A stretch of DNA of 64,000 bases from Verrucomicrobiota bacterium (GTDB lineage Bacteria; Verrucomicrobiota; Verrucomicrobiia; Opitutales; Opitutaceae), in NCBI GenBank assembly GCA_023433275.1, contig JAEZDN010000165.1, forward strand, positions 62,001 to 126,000. Reading direction: 5' to 3'. Position numbers and translations under genes: made by a program. The notes under the pieces are model-generated. The model worked only from the letters and a program-made list of their open reading frames with translations. It was not told the DNA's origin and did no database searches. Positions 29,019 to 37,052 of the stretch are shown one piece after another (position 1 is the stretch's first letter; each line of letters starts with the position of its first letter).

Positions 29019-29675
29019 ATGAATGTCCCCCCGCCCGCCGGTCACCCGGCCCCAGAACAGCCCGTCGCGCCTCAGCCCGGATTTGAAGACGCCGTGCAAA
29101 CTTTCTGGGCGAGGAATCGCCAGCTGATCCTCGTCGCCTGTGTCGCGGCGCTGTTCGTGGTCATCGGCCGCTATGGGTGGGAATACTACACGCAACACAA
29201 GGAGCAGGAGATCCGCACCGCCTATGCCCGAGCGGGCGATCGACCGGAGCAACTGGCCAGTTTCGCCCAGGAGCACGCCGGCCATGCCCTTTCGGCCATC
29301 GCATCGCTGCGCATCGCCGACCAGCGGTACACGGAAGGCGATTACCGTCAGGCCTTGGAAAATTACAACAAAGCCGTCCCGGGCCTGAGCAATTCCGCCC
29401 TCCTCGGGCGCGCGCGTCTGGGTGCCGCATTGAGCCAGCATTATGCGGGCGACAAGTCCGCGGCTGAGGCCGCCCTCAAGGGTATCAGCACTGATGCGAA
29501 CCTGCCCAAGGCCCTGCGGGCGGAGGCGGCTTATCACCTCGCCTCGGTGGCTTTCGAAGCCGGCAACCAAACGGAAGTCGAGCGCGTCGTCGCCGAGATC
29601 GGCAAGATCGATCCCGCGGGCATCTGGTCGCAGCGCGCGACCGCCCTCGTGGTGCGCAAGCCGGCCGGCCTCTGA
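29019..29675 (+). CDS. YfgM-like single-span TPR protein
   Basis: A 218-residue protein with a Pro-rich cytoplasmic N-terminus (1-20), one membrane span (about 34-52) and a periplasmic TPR region (about 85-200) with SAIASLRIADQRYTEGDYRQALENY. This layout matches the YfgM (TPR_21) family, which in E. coli binds the SecYEG translocon and PpiD. Assignment rests on layout and weak motif match. The start at 29019 is chosen because the open frame upstream is basic and unlike the family. A strong terminator follows. Confidence 0.72.
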   Translation: MNVPPPAGHPAPEQPVAPQPGFEDAVQTFWARNRQLILVACVAALFVVIGRYGWEYYTQHKEQEIRTAYARAGDRPEQLASFAQEHAGHALSAIASLRIADQRYTEGDYRQALENYNKAVPGLSNSALLGRARLGAALSQHYAGDKSAAEAALKGISTDANLPKALRAEAAYHLASVAFEAGNQTEVERVVAEIGKIDPAGIWSQRATALVVRKPAGL

Positions 29676-29698
29676 GTTCTCGCGCCTGCGGCCCGTCG

Positions 29699-29725
29699 AG
29701 CCCGCCAGAAGGCGGGCTTTTTATT
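29699..29725 (+). terminator. Rho-independent terminator after the YfgM-like gene
   Basis: AGCCCGCC (29699-29706) pairs perfectly with GGCGGGCT (29711-29718) around AGAA and is followed by TTTTATTT. It ends the + transcript 23 bp after the stop at 29675. Its T-run reaches into the last codons of the convergent PEP-CTERM gene. Confidence 0.9.
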
Positions 29726-30380
29726 TGCCGCGCACGGAACGCCGCCGGCCCCGGTGCCACAGGCACAGGACGAGAGCGGCTGCGCCGGCCATCAGCGCGG
29801 ACGTCGATGACTCCGGAATCGCGGTCGCGGTGAAGGAGATGTTGTCGAGTCGCACGGTGCCTTGGGCCGCATTCACCCCGCCGTCAACGCGGGCTGTCGA
29901 CGTGGCAATGAGCCTCAACACAAGGAAAGCATTGTCGTTGGCGGCATCGGGCAGGAAAATTGCGGGCACGGTCGTGCTGACCACGGCGGTGCTCGAGCTC
30001 AACGTGTAGCTTGTAATATCGGTGAATGTGCCACTCGTGCCGGTCAGGCTGTACGCAATTTTCCAGTCGGCGGGCGCGGCGATGGAGCCGTTCGTGCGGA
30101 AGGAATTCAATGCGATGCTGCCGTACCCGGTCGCGTCGAGGGTGATCTCAAAATACTCGGAGAATTGGAAATTCTGGACGCTGAGGGCGGCGCCCTGGCT
30201 GGAGAAAACGGGGCTGACGTAGTTGGCGGCTCCGCCCGAGTTCCATGTGATGCTCGAGCGGTCGGCGCCGATCACGGGCGCGGCGGTGCCTTCGAACGTA
30301 TAGCTGACCAGCGTGATCTGGGCGAACGCCGCGCCGGGTAATCCGAGCAGCAGGAAGAGGAAGGCGGGTTTGGGCAACAT
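29721..30380 (-). CDS. PEP-CTERM sorting domain protein
   Basis: A 219-residue secreted protein with a signal peptide (about 1-20, ending AFAQ) and a C-terminal PEP-CTERM region: IPESS, a hydrophobic stretch (about 190-208) and a basic end (HRGRRRSVRGK). Such proteins are processed and exported by an exosortase (EpsH/XrtA type), often with exopolysaccharide. The middle is rich in Ser, Thr, Ala and Gly and looks like a beta sandwich; its function is unknown. No exosortase gene is in the window. Its 3' end overlaps the T-run of the convergent terminator. Confidence 0.88.
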   Translation of the reverse strand: MLPKPAFLFLLLGLPGAAFAQITLVSYTFEGTAAPVIGADRSSITWNSGGAANYVSPVFSSQGAALSVQNFQFSEYFEITLDATGYGSIALNSFRTNGSIAAPADWKIAYSLTGTSGTFTDITSYTLSSSTAVVSTTVPAIFLPDAANDNAFLVLRLIATSTARVDGGVNAAQGTVRLDNISFTATAIPESSTSALMAGAAALVLCLWHRGRRRSVRGK

Positions 30381-30436
30381 GGCAGAAGGGTTGCCGCCAG
30401 TATGCCGGGCTCCCGATCAGGGACCCGAAAGGTCAA

Positions 30437-30463
30437 ACCGCCCATTTTAAGGCGGTGCTTTTT
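30437..30463 (+). terminator. terminator-like hairpin downstream of tRNA-Pro, wrong orientation for it
   Basis: ACCGCC (30437-30442) pairs with GGCGGT (30451-30456), followed by GCTTTTTT on the + strand. No + gene lies directly upstream, since the neighbours are on the minus strand. It would stop + transcription before it becomes antisense to tRNA-Pro. On the minus strand the same stem has only a short T stretch after it. Confidence 0.35.
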
Positions 30464-30540
30464 TGGTCGGGGCGATAGGATTCGAACCTACGACCTCCTG
30501 GTCCCAAACCAGGCGCTCTACCAGACTAAGCTACACCCCG
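30464..30540 (-). tRNA. tRNA-Pro (TGG anticodon)
   Basis: A 77-nt cloverleaf on the minus strand. The acceptor stem CGGGGTG/CGCCCCG pairs with one G-U, the anticodon stem CCTGG/CCAGG encloses TTTGGGA with anticodon TGG, the T arm has GGTTCGAATCC, and ACCA is encoded. A TTGACA element lies upstream. Confidence 0.96.
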
Positions 30541-30553
30541 TTCCCAAAACCTG

Positions 30554-30582
30554 ATGGGAGGGGCGGGCGAGCCATCTGTCAA
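30554..30582 (-). promoter_or_regulatory. candidate promoter of tRNA-Pro
   Basis: On the minus strand a perfect TTGACA (30577-30582) is followed after 17 bp by TCCCAT (30554-30559), a weak -10. The distance to the tRNA 5' end (30540) fits transcription start about 7 bp before it. The -35 is convincing, the -10 less so. Confidence 0.45.
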
Positions 30583-30751
30583 CGTCCGGGATAACAGGAG
30601 AACCAGCTCCGAGCGCCGTTCCCTTGCGGCGTAAAGACTATCGGAATCGCCCTTGCCCCGCACCGGAGGGGCGCGCCGTTCCGCTGCGACAAAATGCTTC
30701 TTGCTTCACCAGAACGCCCATCCTAAATACGACGCCTCAACCTCTTAAAAA

Positions 30752-31285
30752 ATGGACACTCTTTCCCGTGACAGCAACAGCTCCAGCAATGTCCTGCCCC
30801 TTGTGGGCGTGATTGCCGGCGCCCTTGGCTTGATCCTTGCGATCGTCGCCTTGGTTAAACTTTCCACGCTGCAGAAAAACGTGGCGGCGCATGAGCTGGA
30901 AATCCCCAAGATCGTCACGATCGAGGGCGACCTGCGCGCGGCCACCGCCAAGTCGGAAGGCGACCTTCGCGGACTCCGCGAGGGTGTCCAGAATGCGCTG
31001 ACCCAGGTCGGCACCGAAATCGGCACGCTCCGGGCCCAGATCACGAAGGTTGAGGAAGCCCAGAAAGCCCGCGCGGCGGCCCCCGCCGCCAAGAACGGCG
31101 CGGCCGCTCCGGCCCCGACCGGCGTGCTTAATTCCGATGGCACCTACACGATCGGTTCGGGTGACACCTTGGCGAAGGTCGCGCGCAAGTTTGCCGTGAA
31201 GCTCGACGCCATCGAGGCCGAGAACCCGGGTCTTGATCCGACCAAGCTGCGCGTCGGCCAGAAGATTCGCATCCCGCGCAAGTAA
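30752..31285 (+). CDS. membrane-anchored LysM-domain protein
   Basis: A 177-residue protein with a Ser-rich N-terminus, one membrane span (about 15-36), a coiled-coil region (about 38-105), an Ala/Pro linker and a C-terminal LysM domain (about 129-177). The LysM has YTIGSGDTLAKVARKFAVK and LRVGQKIRIP. LysM binds peptidoglycan sugars, so the protein probably links the inner membrane to the wall. The coiled coil suggests it forms oligomers. The gene stands alone with a terminator behind it. Confidence 0.88.
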   Translation: MDTLSRDSNSSSNVLPLVGVIAGALGLILAIVALVKLSTLQKNVAAHELEIPKIVTIEGDLRAATAKSEGDLRGLREGVQNALTQVGTEIGTLRAQITKVEEAQKARAAAPAAKNGAAAPAPTGVLNSDGTYTIGSGDTLAKVARKFAVKLDAIEAENPGLDPTKLRVGQKIRIPRK

Positions 31286-31309
31286 GGTTTCGTCCTCTTC
31301 CCTTTCCCG

Positions 31310-31344
31310 TGCCTCCAGACCTCGCGTCGCGGAGGCATTTTTTT
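31310..31344 (+). terminator. Rho-independent terminator between LysM gene and Nudix gene
   Basis: TGCCTCC (31310-31316) pairs with GGAGGCA (31331-31337), with a smaller GAC/GTC pairing inside the loop, followed by seven T. The T-run ends 4 bp before the Nudix start codon at 31349. Transcription of the Nudix gene must therefore begin inside or just before this hairpin, or read through it. Confidence 0.8.
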
Positions 31345-31348
31345 CGCC

Positions 31349-31924
31349 ATGAAAAATCCCGGTCCCGCCCTGCGCTGGCAAAAGTTGCGCGAGGAGCCGC
31401 ATGCCGTCACACGCATCTTCAATGTGGTCCGGGCGATCTATCGCCATCCGCGGCGCGAGCAGGAGCAGGATTTCTTTGTCATCAACCCGCCGGATTGGGT
31501 GAACGTCGTCGCGCTCACGCCTGACGGGCAGCTCGTGCTGGTGCGACAGTTCCGGTATGGCATCAATGAATTCTCCCTCGAGATTCCGGGCGGCGTGATG
31601 GATCCCGGCGAGGATCCCGTGACGGCCGGCCTCCGCGAATTGCGCGAGGAATCGGGGTATGTGGGCGATCGCGTCCGGTTGTTGGGGACGGTGCACCCGA
31701 ATCCCGCCATGCAGAGCAACCGCTGTCATTTCGTCCTGGTCGAGAACGCGCGGGCGGGTGCCGAACTCGAGTGGGATCCGGACGAGGAATTCGACATCCT
31801 GCTCAAGCCCGTGGACGAAGTGTATGGCCTCGCCGCGGCGGGCGGCATCACCCACGCCATGGTGCTCAATGCCCTTCTGCTGTTCCAGCCGCACTGGGCG
31901 GACCGGCGCCGGGGCGCCGTTTGA
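31349..31924 (+). CDS. Nudix hydrolase (ADP-ribose pyrophosphatase-like)
   Basis: A 191-residue Nudix protein. The Nudix box GVMDPGE-x7-RELREESGY matches Gx5Ex7REUxEExGU fully. Upstream NVVALTPDGQLVLVRQFRYGINEFSLEIPGG resembles ADP-ribose/nucleotide-sugar pyrophosphatases (NudF type). Substrate is inferred from this resemblance. It is followed after 35 bp by the PaaK-like ligase, perhaps in one transcript. Confidence 0.9.
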   Translation: MKNPGPALRWQKLREEPHAVTRIFNVVRAIYRHPRREQEQDFFVINPPDWVNVVALTPDGQLVLVRQFRYGINEFSLEIPGGVMDPGEDPVTAGLRELREESGYVGDRVRLLGTVHPNPAMQSNRCHFVLVENARAGAELEWDPDEEFDILLKPVDEVYGLAAAGGITHAMVLNALLLFQPHWADRRRGAV

Positions 31925-31959
31925 CTTGCACCTGGCCCGGGCTTCACTCCAGCCACCTG

Positions 31960-33225
31960 ATGGAAACCGCCTCCGCTGCTCCCGAATTCGCCAATATCGT
32001 GCCCCTTGACGGGACGGGCGCCCGCTTGCCCGGAGCGCTGGAGCAGGAGATTCGCGCCATCTACCGGCGCAGTCCCCTCTATTCCGAGCGCTTCCCGCTC
32101 CACACCGAACCGCTGCATTGGTCGTGCTACCGCGAGATTCCGATTCTCACGAAGCAGGAGATTGTCCAGCGCGGGCACACGGCGTTCTTCGCCGATTACG
32201 CCGCGATCGAGCGGGGCTTTGCGGAAAAGAAATTCGAATACGAGCACACCTCCGGCACCACCAGCGGCCCGATGACCGTGGTGATGGAGGATGGCTGGTG
32301 GAACGCGCAGACGCGCCGCGCGTATCTCGCGCACCCGCAGCTGGCGCGTTATGTTGACCGGCCTCATCGCAAGTGCGTCCTCGCTCCCGTGGGTTGTTCG
32401 AGCAACCTCTGCCCGTATGAGGACCATCCGTTTCCTCATCGCTATTTCGATGGCACGGTTTACCTGAACCTCTCGAGCGATCCGTTTGCCTTTCCGGAAT
32501 CCGAGTGGGACCGCATCGTGCTCGAGCTCCAGGCGGTGAAACCCCAGGTCGTGGAGGGTGAACCGGTCTACCTTTCCCTGCTCGCCCGGGCGCTGGCCCG
32601 CCGCCGCGTGACCGTGGCGAGCGTCGAGACCGTCATCCTGACTTATGGCAAGGCCAGCGTGCAGCACGGTCGGCGGATCGCCGCGGCCTTCCCCGGCGCC
32701 GTGCTGGTGGACCTGTATGGTTCGACCGAGGCCGGATATCTCTTCGTCGGGGACGCGTTTCAGGACAACCATCGTGTTGTCGAGGGCAACGCGTTCATCG
32801 AACTGACGCCTTGGCGCGCGGGTGAGCCGGATGTTTTCCAGATCAATGTGACCACGCGCGACCGGGAGGCCATGCCGCTGCTGCGCTATCACACGGGCGA
32901 CATCCTGCGCCGGACTCCCACCGGTTACCGGATCCTCGGTCGAGAGAAGGATCTCTATTTCCGCAACGACGGCAGCGTGATCTCGACGCATGAAATCGAC
33001 GCGGTGCTGCCGGAAAACTTCTCGTGCTGGCACTGGAGCCTGGTCCAGGTTTCCGAAAATCGGTGGGAGTTCCAATACGTGGCGGACGAACTCGCCCCGG
33101 AAGGCCTGGCGGAACTGCTCGCGGGCGCCCTTGGGCCGGGGGCACGGGTGGCTCTATTCCGCCGCAAGTTCATCCAGCCCGCCGCGAGCGGGAAGTTCGC
33201 GCTGCTCAAGCCGCTGGCGCGGTGA
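31960..33225 (+). CDS. PaaK-like adenylate-forming ligase
   Basis: A 421-residue adenylate-forming enzyme related to phenylacetate-CoA ligase and coenzyme F390 synthetase. The P-loop-like HTSGTTSGP, the LYGSTEAGY core (A5) and the RYHTGDILRR segment (A7/A8) are present. The C-terminal subdomain is short. The acid that is activated is unknown, and no acyl-carrier or CoA-pathway gene adjoins. The start at 31960 gives a normal N-terminus; the frame is open upstream within the Nudix gene. Its last 20 bp overlap the convergent PEP-CTERM gene. Confidence 0.78.
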   Translation: METASAAPEFANIVPLDGTGARLPGALEQEIRAIYRRSPLYSERFPLHTEPLHWSCYREIPILTKQEIVQRGHTAFFADYAAIERGFAEKKFEYEHTSGTTSGPMTVVMEDGWWNAQTRRAYLAHPQLARYVDRPHRKCVLAPVGCSSNLCPYEDHPFPHRYFDGTVYLNLSSDPFAFPESEWDRIVLELQAVKPQVVEGEPVYLSLLARALARRRVTVASVETVILTYGKASVQHGRRIAAAFPGAVLVDLYGSTEAGYLFVGDAFQDNHRVVEGNAFIELTPWRAGEPDVFQINVTTRDREAMPLLRYHTGDILRRTPTGYRILGREKDLYFRNDGSVISTHEIDAVLPENFSCWHWSLVQVSENRWEFQYVADELAPEGLAELLAGALGPGARVALFRRKFIQPAASGKFALLKPLAR

Positions 33226-34318
33226 CGCGGCGCCGCCAGCGGCGCCAGCCCAGCAACGCCGAGCCGGCGGCGACGAAGATTGCGCCGTAGGTGGACGGTT
33301 CGGGCACGGGCCGCGAGATCTGCGCGCCGAAGCCCATGAAGTCCATGTTGCCGTAACCCGCGGGGTCGGTGTCGGTCGGGTAGTAGGTGGCGTTGTTCCA
33401 GTTCACCAGGCTGGCCGCGTTGGTCGGAGCGGTATCGCCGGCCATCAGCGAGTACCCGTAGATCTTGGTGCCGGCGGTGATGCCCAGGTCCGCAAAGCGG
33501 ATCAAAATGCCGACAAGCTGGAGCTCGCCCGCGGAAGCGATACTCGTCGCCGTGCCCGACAGGGAGTTCCCACTGGTGAAGGTCGCGCGGTTGTAATCGC
33601 CCGAATCACTGCCCTGCGGATTGTCGATGGGGCCGCCGAAGGAATCCGGCGCGACCAGCAGGCCGGTGTTGGCGTACACCGTCGGCGCGTTGCTGAAACC
33701 ATTGACGGTCCCAACGCCCGTGTAGGCGGCGATGCGGAACCCGTCACCGAAGTTGCCGATGTTCTCCACATCGAAGAACACCAGCGCATCATTGGCCTGA
33801 ACGGTGTAACCGCCCGAAAAATAAAAATCGATGCGCTCGATGTTGCTGTTGGTGGCGGTGCCGGCGCCGTTGCCGAAGGGGTTGCGGATGCCGCTGTAGA
33901 GATTGCTGTCCAGGAACATCTGCTCGAGCGACGACTCGTACTCACCATAGCTGCGGTCGGAGCCATCGACCTGGTAAATGATGGTGGCGTTGTTCGGGTT
34001 GTCGCTGGACTGGTTGGTCCAACCATTCCGGTTTGAATCCGTGTTCCGGCGGAAGAAGACATTGTCGGCCAGCGGCCCGGAAAACTGATAGCCGCCTGAA
34101 CTCGTGGTAACCGTGCTCACCTCGCGATCACGATTCAGATAAGTGATGCCACCCGAACTCGTGTTGGATGCGTCCACGAGGGAGCCATACGTGATCCCGG
34201 TAACCGCCGTCTGGGCCGTCATATTCGCCGCTTGAAAAAGAACGGCGCATACGACGGGCTTCCACCCGAGTGAGCGGAAACGCCGAAAAATATTCCCTTG
34301 GAGTCCAGAAACGTTCAT
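33206..34318 (-). CDS. PEP-CTERM sorting domain protein
   Basis: A 370-residue secreted protein. The N-terminus is a long basic signal (about 1-36, ending MTAQ). The C-terminus is a textbook PEP-CTERM: VPEPSTYG, a hydrophobic stretch (about 345-358) and WRRWRRR. The body is rich in Gly, Ser, Asn and Tyr, like a surface or matrix protein. Export by an exosortase encoded elsewhere is inferred. It is divergent from the TPR gene across a 71-bp AT-richer gap that should hold both promoters. Confidence 0.9.
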   Translation of the reverse strand: MNVSGLQGNIFRRFRSLGWKPVVCAVLFQAANMTAQTAVTGITYGSLVDASNTSSGGITYLNRDREVSTVTTSSGGYQFSGPLADNVFFRRNTDSNRNGWTNQSSDNPNNATIIYQVDGSDRSYGEYESSLEQMFLDSNLYSGIRNPFGNGAGTATNSNIERIDFYFSGGYTVQANDALVFFDVENIGNFGDGFRIAAYTGVGTVNGFSNAPTVYANTGLLVAPDSFGGPIDNPQGSDSGDYNRATFTSGNSLSGTATSIASAGELQLVGILIRFADLGITAGTKIYGYSLMAGDTAPTNAASLVNWNNATYYPTDTDPAGYGNMDFMGFGAQISRPVPEPSTYGAIFVAAGSALLGWRRWRRRVTAPAA

Positions 34319-34389
34319 CTAGGGAGTTAACCCTACGGTGTTCTGGGTGACTTTCCAGCCAAAAGGGTAAACATTCTTCGTTTTAACCC

Positions 34390-36120
34390 ATGCTCGACGA
34401 TCGCCGCACCGAGCCGCCGTTTCGGATTAATCAAGCCCGACAGGCGAGGCGCTACCTCCTGATCGCGTTGGGGGTGATTGTGATACTCGCCTTGGGATAC
34501 GTCGTCGGGCGACCAGCAATCCATAAATGGCGTTACAAGAGGGACATGGCCCGCGCGACCGAAGCCGAAACGGCGGGCGACTACCGCACGACGATGTTGA
34601 TTCTCGAGCAATTGAACCGGCTCCATGCCCGTGATGCTGAAGTTCGTCGTCGGCTGGCCGCATTTTACCAACGCGCCGGTCAAGTCGAGTCGGTTGCGAT
34701 TTGGCGCGAGGCCGTGGAGTTGGATCCTACGAACGCTGACGGACAGCTCGGGCTGGCGAAGGCGGCCGTGCAATTCGGAGACCGCCAGACGGCGCGCGAA
34801 GTCCTGGACAGGCTTGCTGGATCCAACCCCCTCACGAGCGAGTACCACCGCCTGCGGGCCGGACTCGCGTTGTTGGAGAGGGACGCGGCCGCGCACGAGC
34901 AAAGCCTGGCGCAACTCGCCCAACTGGAGCCCGACGACAAGCGGGTGCAGCTGAATCTGGCCACGGTGCGTTTGACGGATCCCCATGGCCCGAAGGCGCC
35001 CATGGCGCGTGCGGCCTTGGTGGAACTGGCGCGCAATGATCGGGTGAGGATGCGCGCCGTCGCGGAGCTGCTGGGCGACGTGGCCCGGCGCTGGCCCGGG
35101 CCGGCTGCCGGGCGCGACACCGCGCTGCGCGACCTCGCGGCCGCGCTGACCCCGGCTCGCGGCCCATTGCTGGCCATGCCCAGTCAGGATGATCCCATCG
35201 AGCGACTGGTGCAGTTCGCCATGGAACAGCCCGCCCCCGAAGCGGAAGACGTGGTGAGCCTCGCAAACTGGATGTCGCTGAACGGCCAAACGGAAACGGC
35301 GCTGCAATGGATCGACACGCTCCCGGCGCGGTTGGCCGGGAACCCATTGTTGAGGACCGCGCATGCCGAGTTCGCGATCCGGGTGCGCGATTGGGACCGG
35401 CTGCGCGTATTGCTACTCGCGGGCGCGTGGGGCCCGGTTCCCGCGGAGGTGGTGCAGCAGGCGTTCCGGGCCCAGGCCCACCACGCCGGACCGCGGACCG
35501 GGGGCTTGCGCCCGGGCTGGGCGTCTGCGGTGGAGGCGGGAAAAAATTCGATGGCGGGCATGAGGGCATTGCTCCGTCTCGCCGAGTTGTGGGGCTGGCG
35601 GGCCGAGCAACGCATGGTCCTCCTTACCATCGCGCGCCTGACACCGCGGGAAACCTGGGCGTGGCGGCAACTCATTTCCCTGGCGCTGGAGCAGGAGAAC
35701 ACCGAGCAACTCTGGCAGGTTTATGTGGAATGGAGGCTCGCGATGCCCGGCGAACTGACGGTGCAGGTCGAAAGCGCGATCATCGGGCACCTCCTTGGGC
35801 GTCGGCGCGTCCCGAACGCGACGGAAACCGCCGGATACATCCAACAGCAGCCGCTCGATCCCGGAGCGCGGGTGGCGCATGCCCTCGCCCTTTGGAAGGA
35901 ACAGCGCGTGACGGAAGCCGCCGCGGTCATCGATGGTTTGGTGCCCGAGGCGATGAATGATCCCCGCTATGCCCTCGCCGCGGGCATCGTGCTCGCCTCG
36001 GCTGGCCGCGCCGGGGAGAGCGAAGCCCGTTTGCACCGGGTGCCCGAGGCCGTGCTGTTGGGAGAGGAGCGCGTACTTCTGCATGCGGCCCGCGCGCGCA
36101 ATCGCGGTGACCGCCCGTGA
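34390..36120 (+). CDS. membrane-anchored TPR protein
   Basis: A 576-residue protein with a short cytoplasmic N-terminus, one membrane span (about 21-40) and a long helical-repeat region. TPR units are clear at about 50-180 (AETAGDYRTTMLILEQL, YQRAGQVESVAIWREAVEL, LAKAAVQFGDRQTAREVLDRL) and weaker further on. TPR proteins act as scaffolds; the partner is unknown. Its divergent arrangement with a PEP-CTERM gene suggests a link to surface-polymer or matrix assembly, which is inference only. Confidence 0.8.
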   Translation: MLDDRRTEPPFRINQARQARRYLLIALGVIVILALGYVVGRPAIHKWRYKRDMARATEAETAGDYRTTMLILEQLNRLHARDAEVRRRLAAFYQRAGQVESVAIWREAVELDPTNADGQLGLAKAAVQFGDRQTAREVLDRLAGSNPLTSEYHRLRAGLALLERDAAAHEQSLAQLAQLEPDDKRVQLNLATVRLTDPHGPKAPMARAALVELARNDRVRMRAVAELLGDVARRWPGPAAGRDTALRDLAAALTPARGPLLAMPSQDDPIERLVQFAMEQPAPEAEDVVSLANWMSLNGQTETALQWIDTLPARLAGNPLLRTAHAEFAIRVRDWDRLRVLLLAGAWGPVPAEVVQQAFRAQAHHAGPRTGGLRPGWASAVEAGKNSMAGMRALLRLAELWGWRAEQRMVLLTIARLTPRETWAWRQLISLALEQENTEQLWQVYVEWRLAMPGELTVQVESAIIGHLLGRRRVPNATETAGYIQQQPLDPGARVAHALALWKEQRVTEAAAVIDGLVPEAMNDPRYALAAGIVLASAGRAGESEARLHRVPEAVLLGEERVLLHAARARNRGDRP

Positions 36121-36260
36121 TTCCGCTGCGGTGCGCTTCTTCCCCGATTTAGGTTCACTAATATTGGGGTTGGCTCGGGCGCGTTCCTTTACAACGTCAG
36201 CAGCCTGCGGTTAGTTACCGGTCTGGCCCGGTTCCCCCGCCTTCCCCAAACCTTCATGCG

Positions 36261-37040
36261 ATGAATCAATTCGGCGCGCTCTTTCGCTCTTCGATTGGCA
36301 GGAAATTTCTCATGGCCCTCACGGGCTTGGTGCTCGTCGGTTTCGTCACGGGTCACCTGGTCGGCAATCTCCAGATCTTTGCCCATCCCGACAAAATCAA
36401 CGGTTACGCGCATTTCCTGCAGTCGCTGGGGCCCGTGCTTTGGGTGGTGAGACTGTTCCTGCTGGCCTGCGTGGGCATCCACATCTGGGCGGCGGTGGCG
36501 CTGGCGATCGAGAATCGGGCCGCGCGGGGCCCCGAGTCCTATGGCGTCAACAAATGGCTGCAGGCGGCGTTTGCCTCCCGGTACATGAAGCAAACCGGCC
36601 TCGTTGTCCTCGCCTTCCTCATCTATCACCTGGCCCATTTCACCGTGGGCGCCGCCCAGACGGAGCACTTCAAGACCGCGCTGCCCGAATACACCATGGC
36701 GGGTGAATTTCATCTCCTGGGATTCCCGGTCGTCGCGTCGGGGCAGCGCGTGCACGACGTGTACAGCATGGTCTATCTCGGCTTCGCCAGCCCGGTGGTT
36801 TCGATATTCTACATTGTCGCGATCGGGCTGCTGACACTCCATTTGTTGCACGGGATGGACTCCATGTTCCAGACCGCGGGCTTCCGCAACCATCGCTGGT
36901 CCGCCGGCCTTCGCCGCGTGGTGGCGCTTTTCTGCCTGGCGTACTTTCTCGGCAACCTGGCGATTCCCGGCGCGATTCTGGCCGGCATCGTGAAACCCGC
37001 CGCCGGCACCACCGCCGCGGTTTCGGTCGCCCAACGCTAA
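36261..37040 (+). CDS. sdhC: succinate dehydrogenase cytochrome b558 subunit
   Basis: The membrane anchor of complex II, 259 residues, of the single-subunit b558 type with five spans and two hemes (as in Wolinella and Bacillus). Candidate heme-ligand His residues lie in VTGHLVGNL, VGIHIWAAV, IYHLAHF and LHLLHGMD. It passes electrons between SdhB and quinone. The start at 36261 fits the family. sdhA follows after 12 bp. No sdhD gene is present, as expected for this type. Confidence 0.93.
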   Translation: MNQFGALFRSSIGRKFLMALTGLVLVGFVTGHLVGNLQIFAHPDKINGYAHFLQSLGPVLWVVRLFLLACVGIHIWAAVALAIENRAARGPESYGVNKWLQAAFASRYMKQTGLVVLAFLIYHLAHFTVGAAQTEHFKTALPEYTMAGEFHLLGFPVVASGQRVHDVYSMVYLGFASPVVSIFYIVAIGLLTLHLLHGMDSMFQTAGFRNHRWSAGLRRVVALFCLAYFLGNLAIPGAILAGIVKPAAGTTAAVSVAQR

Positions 37041-37052
37041 CCTTTCCCGCCC

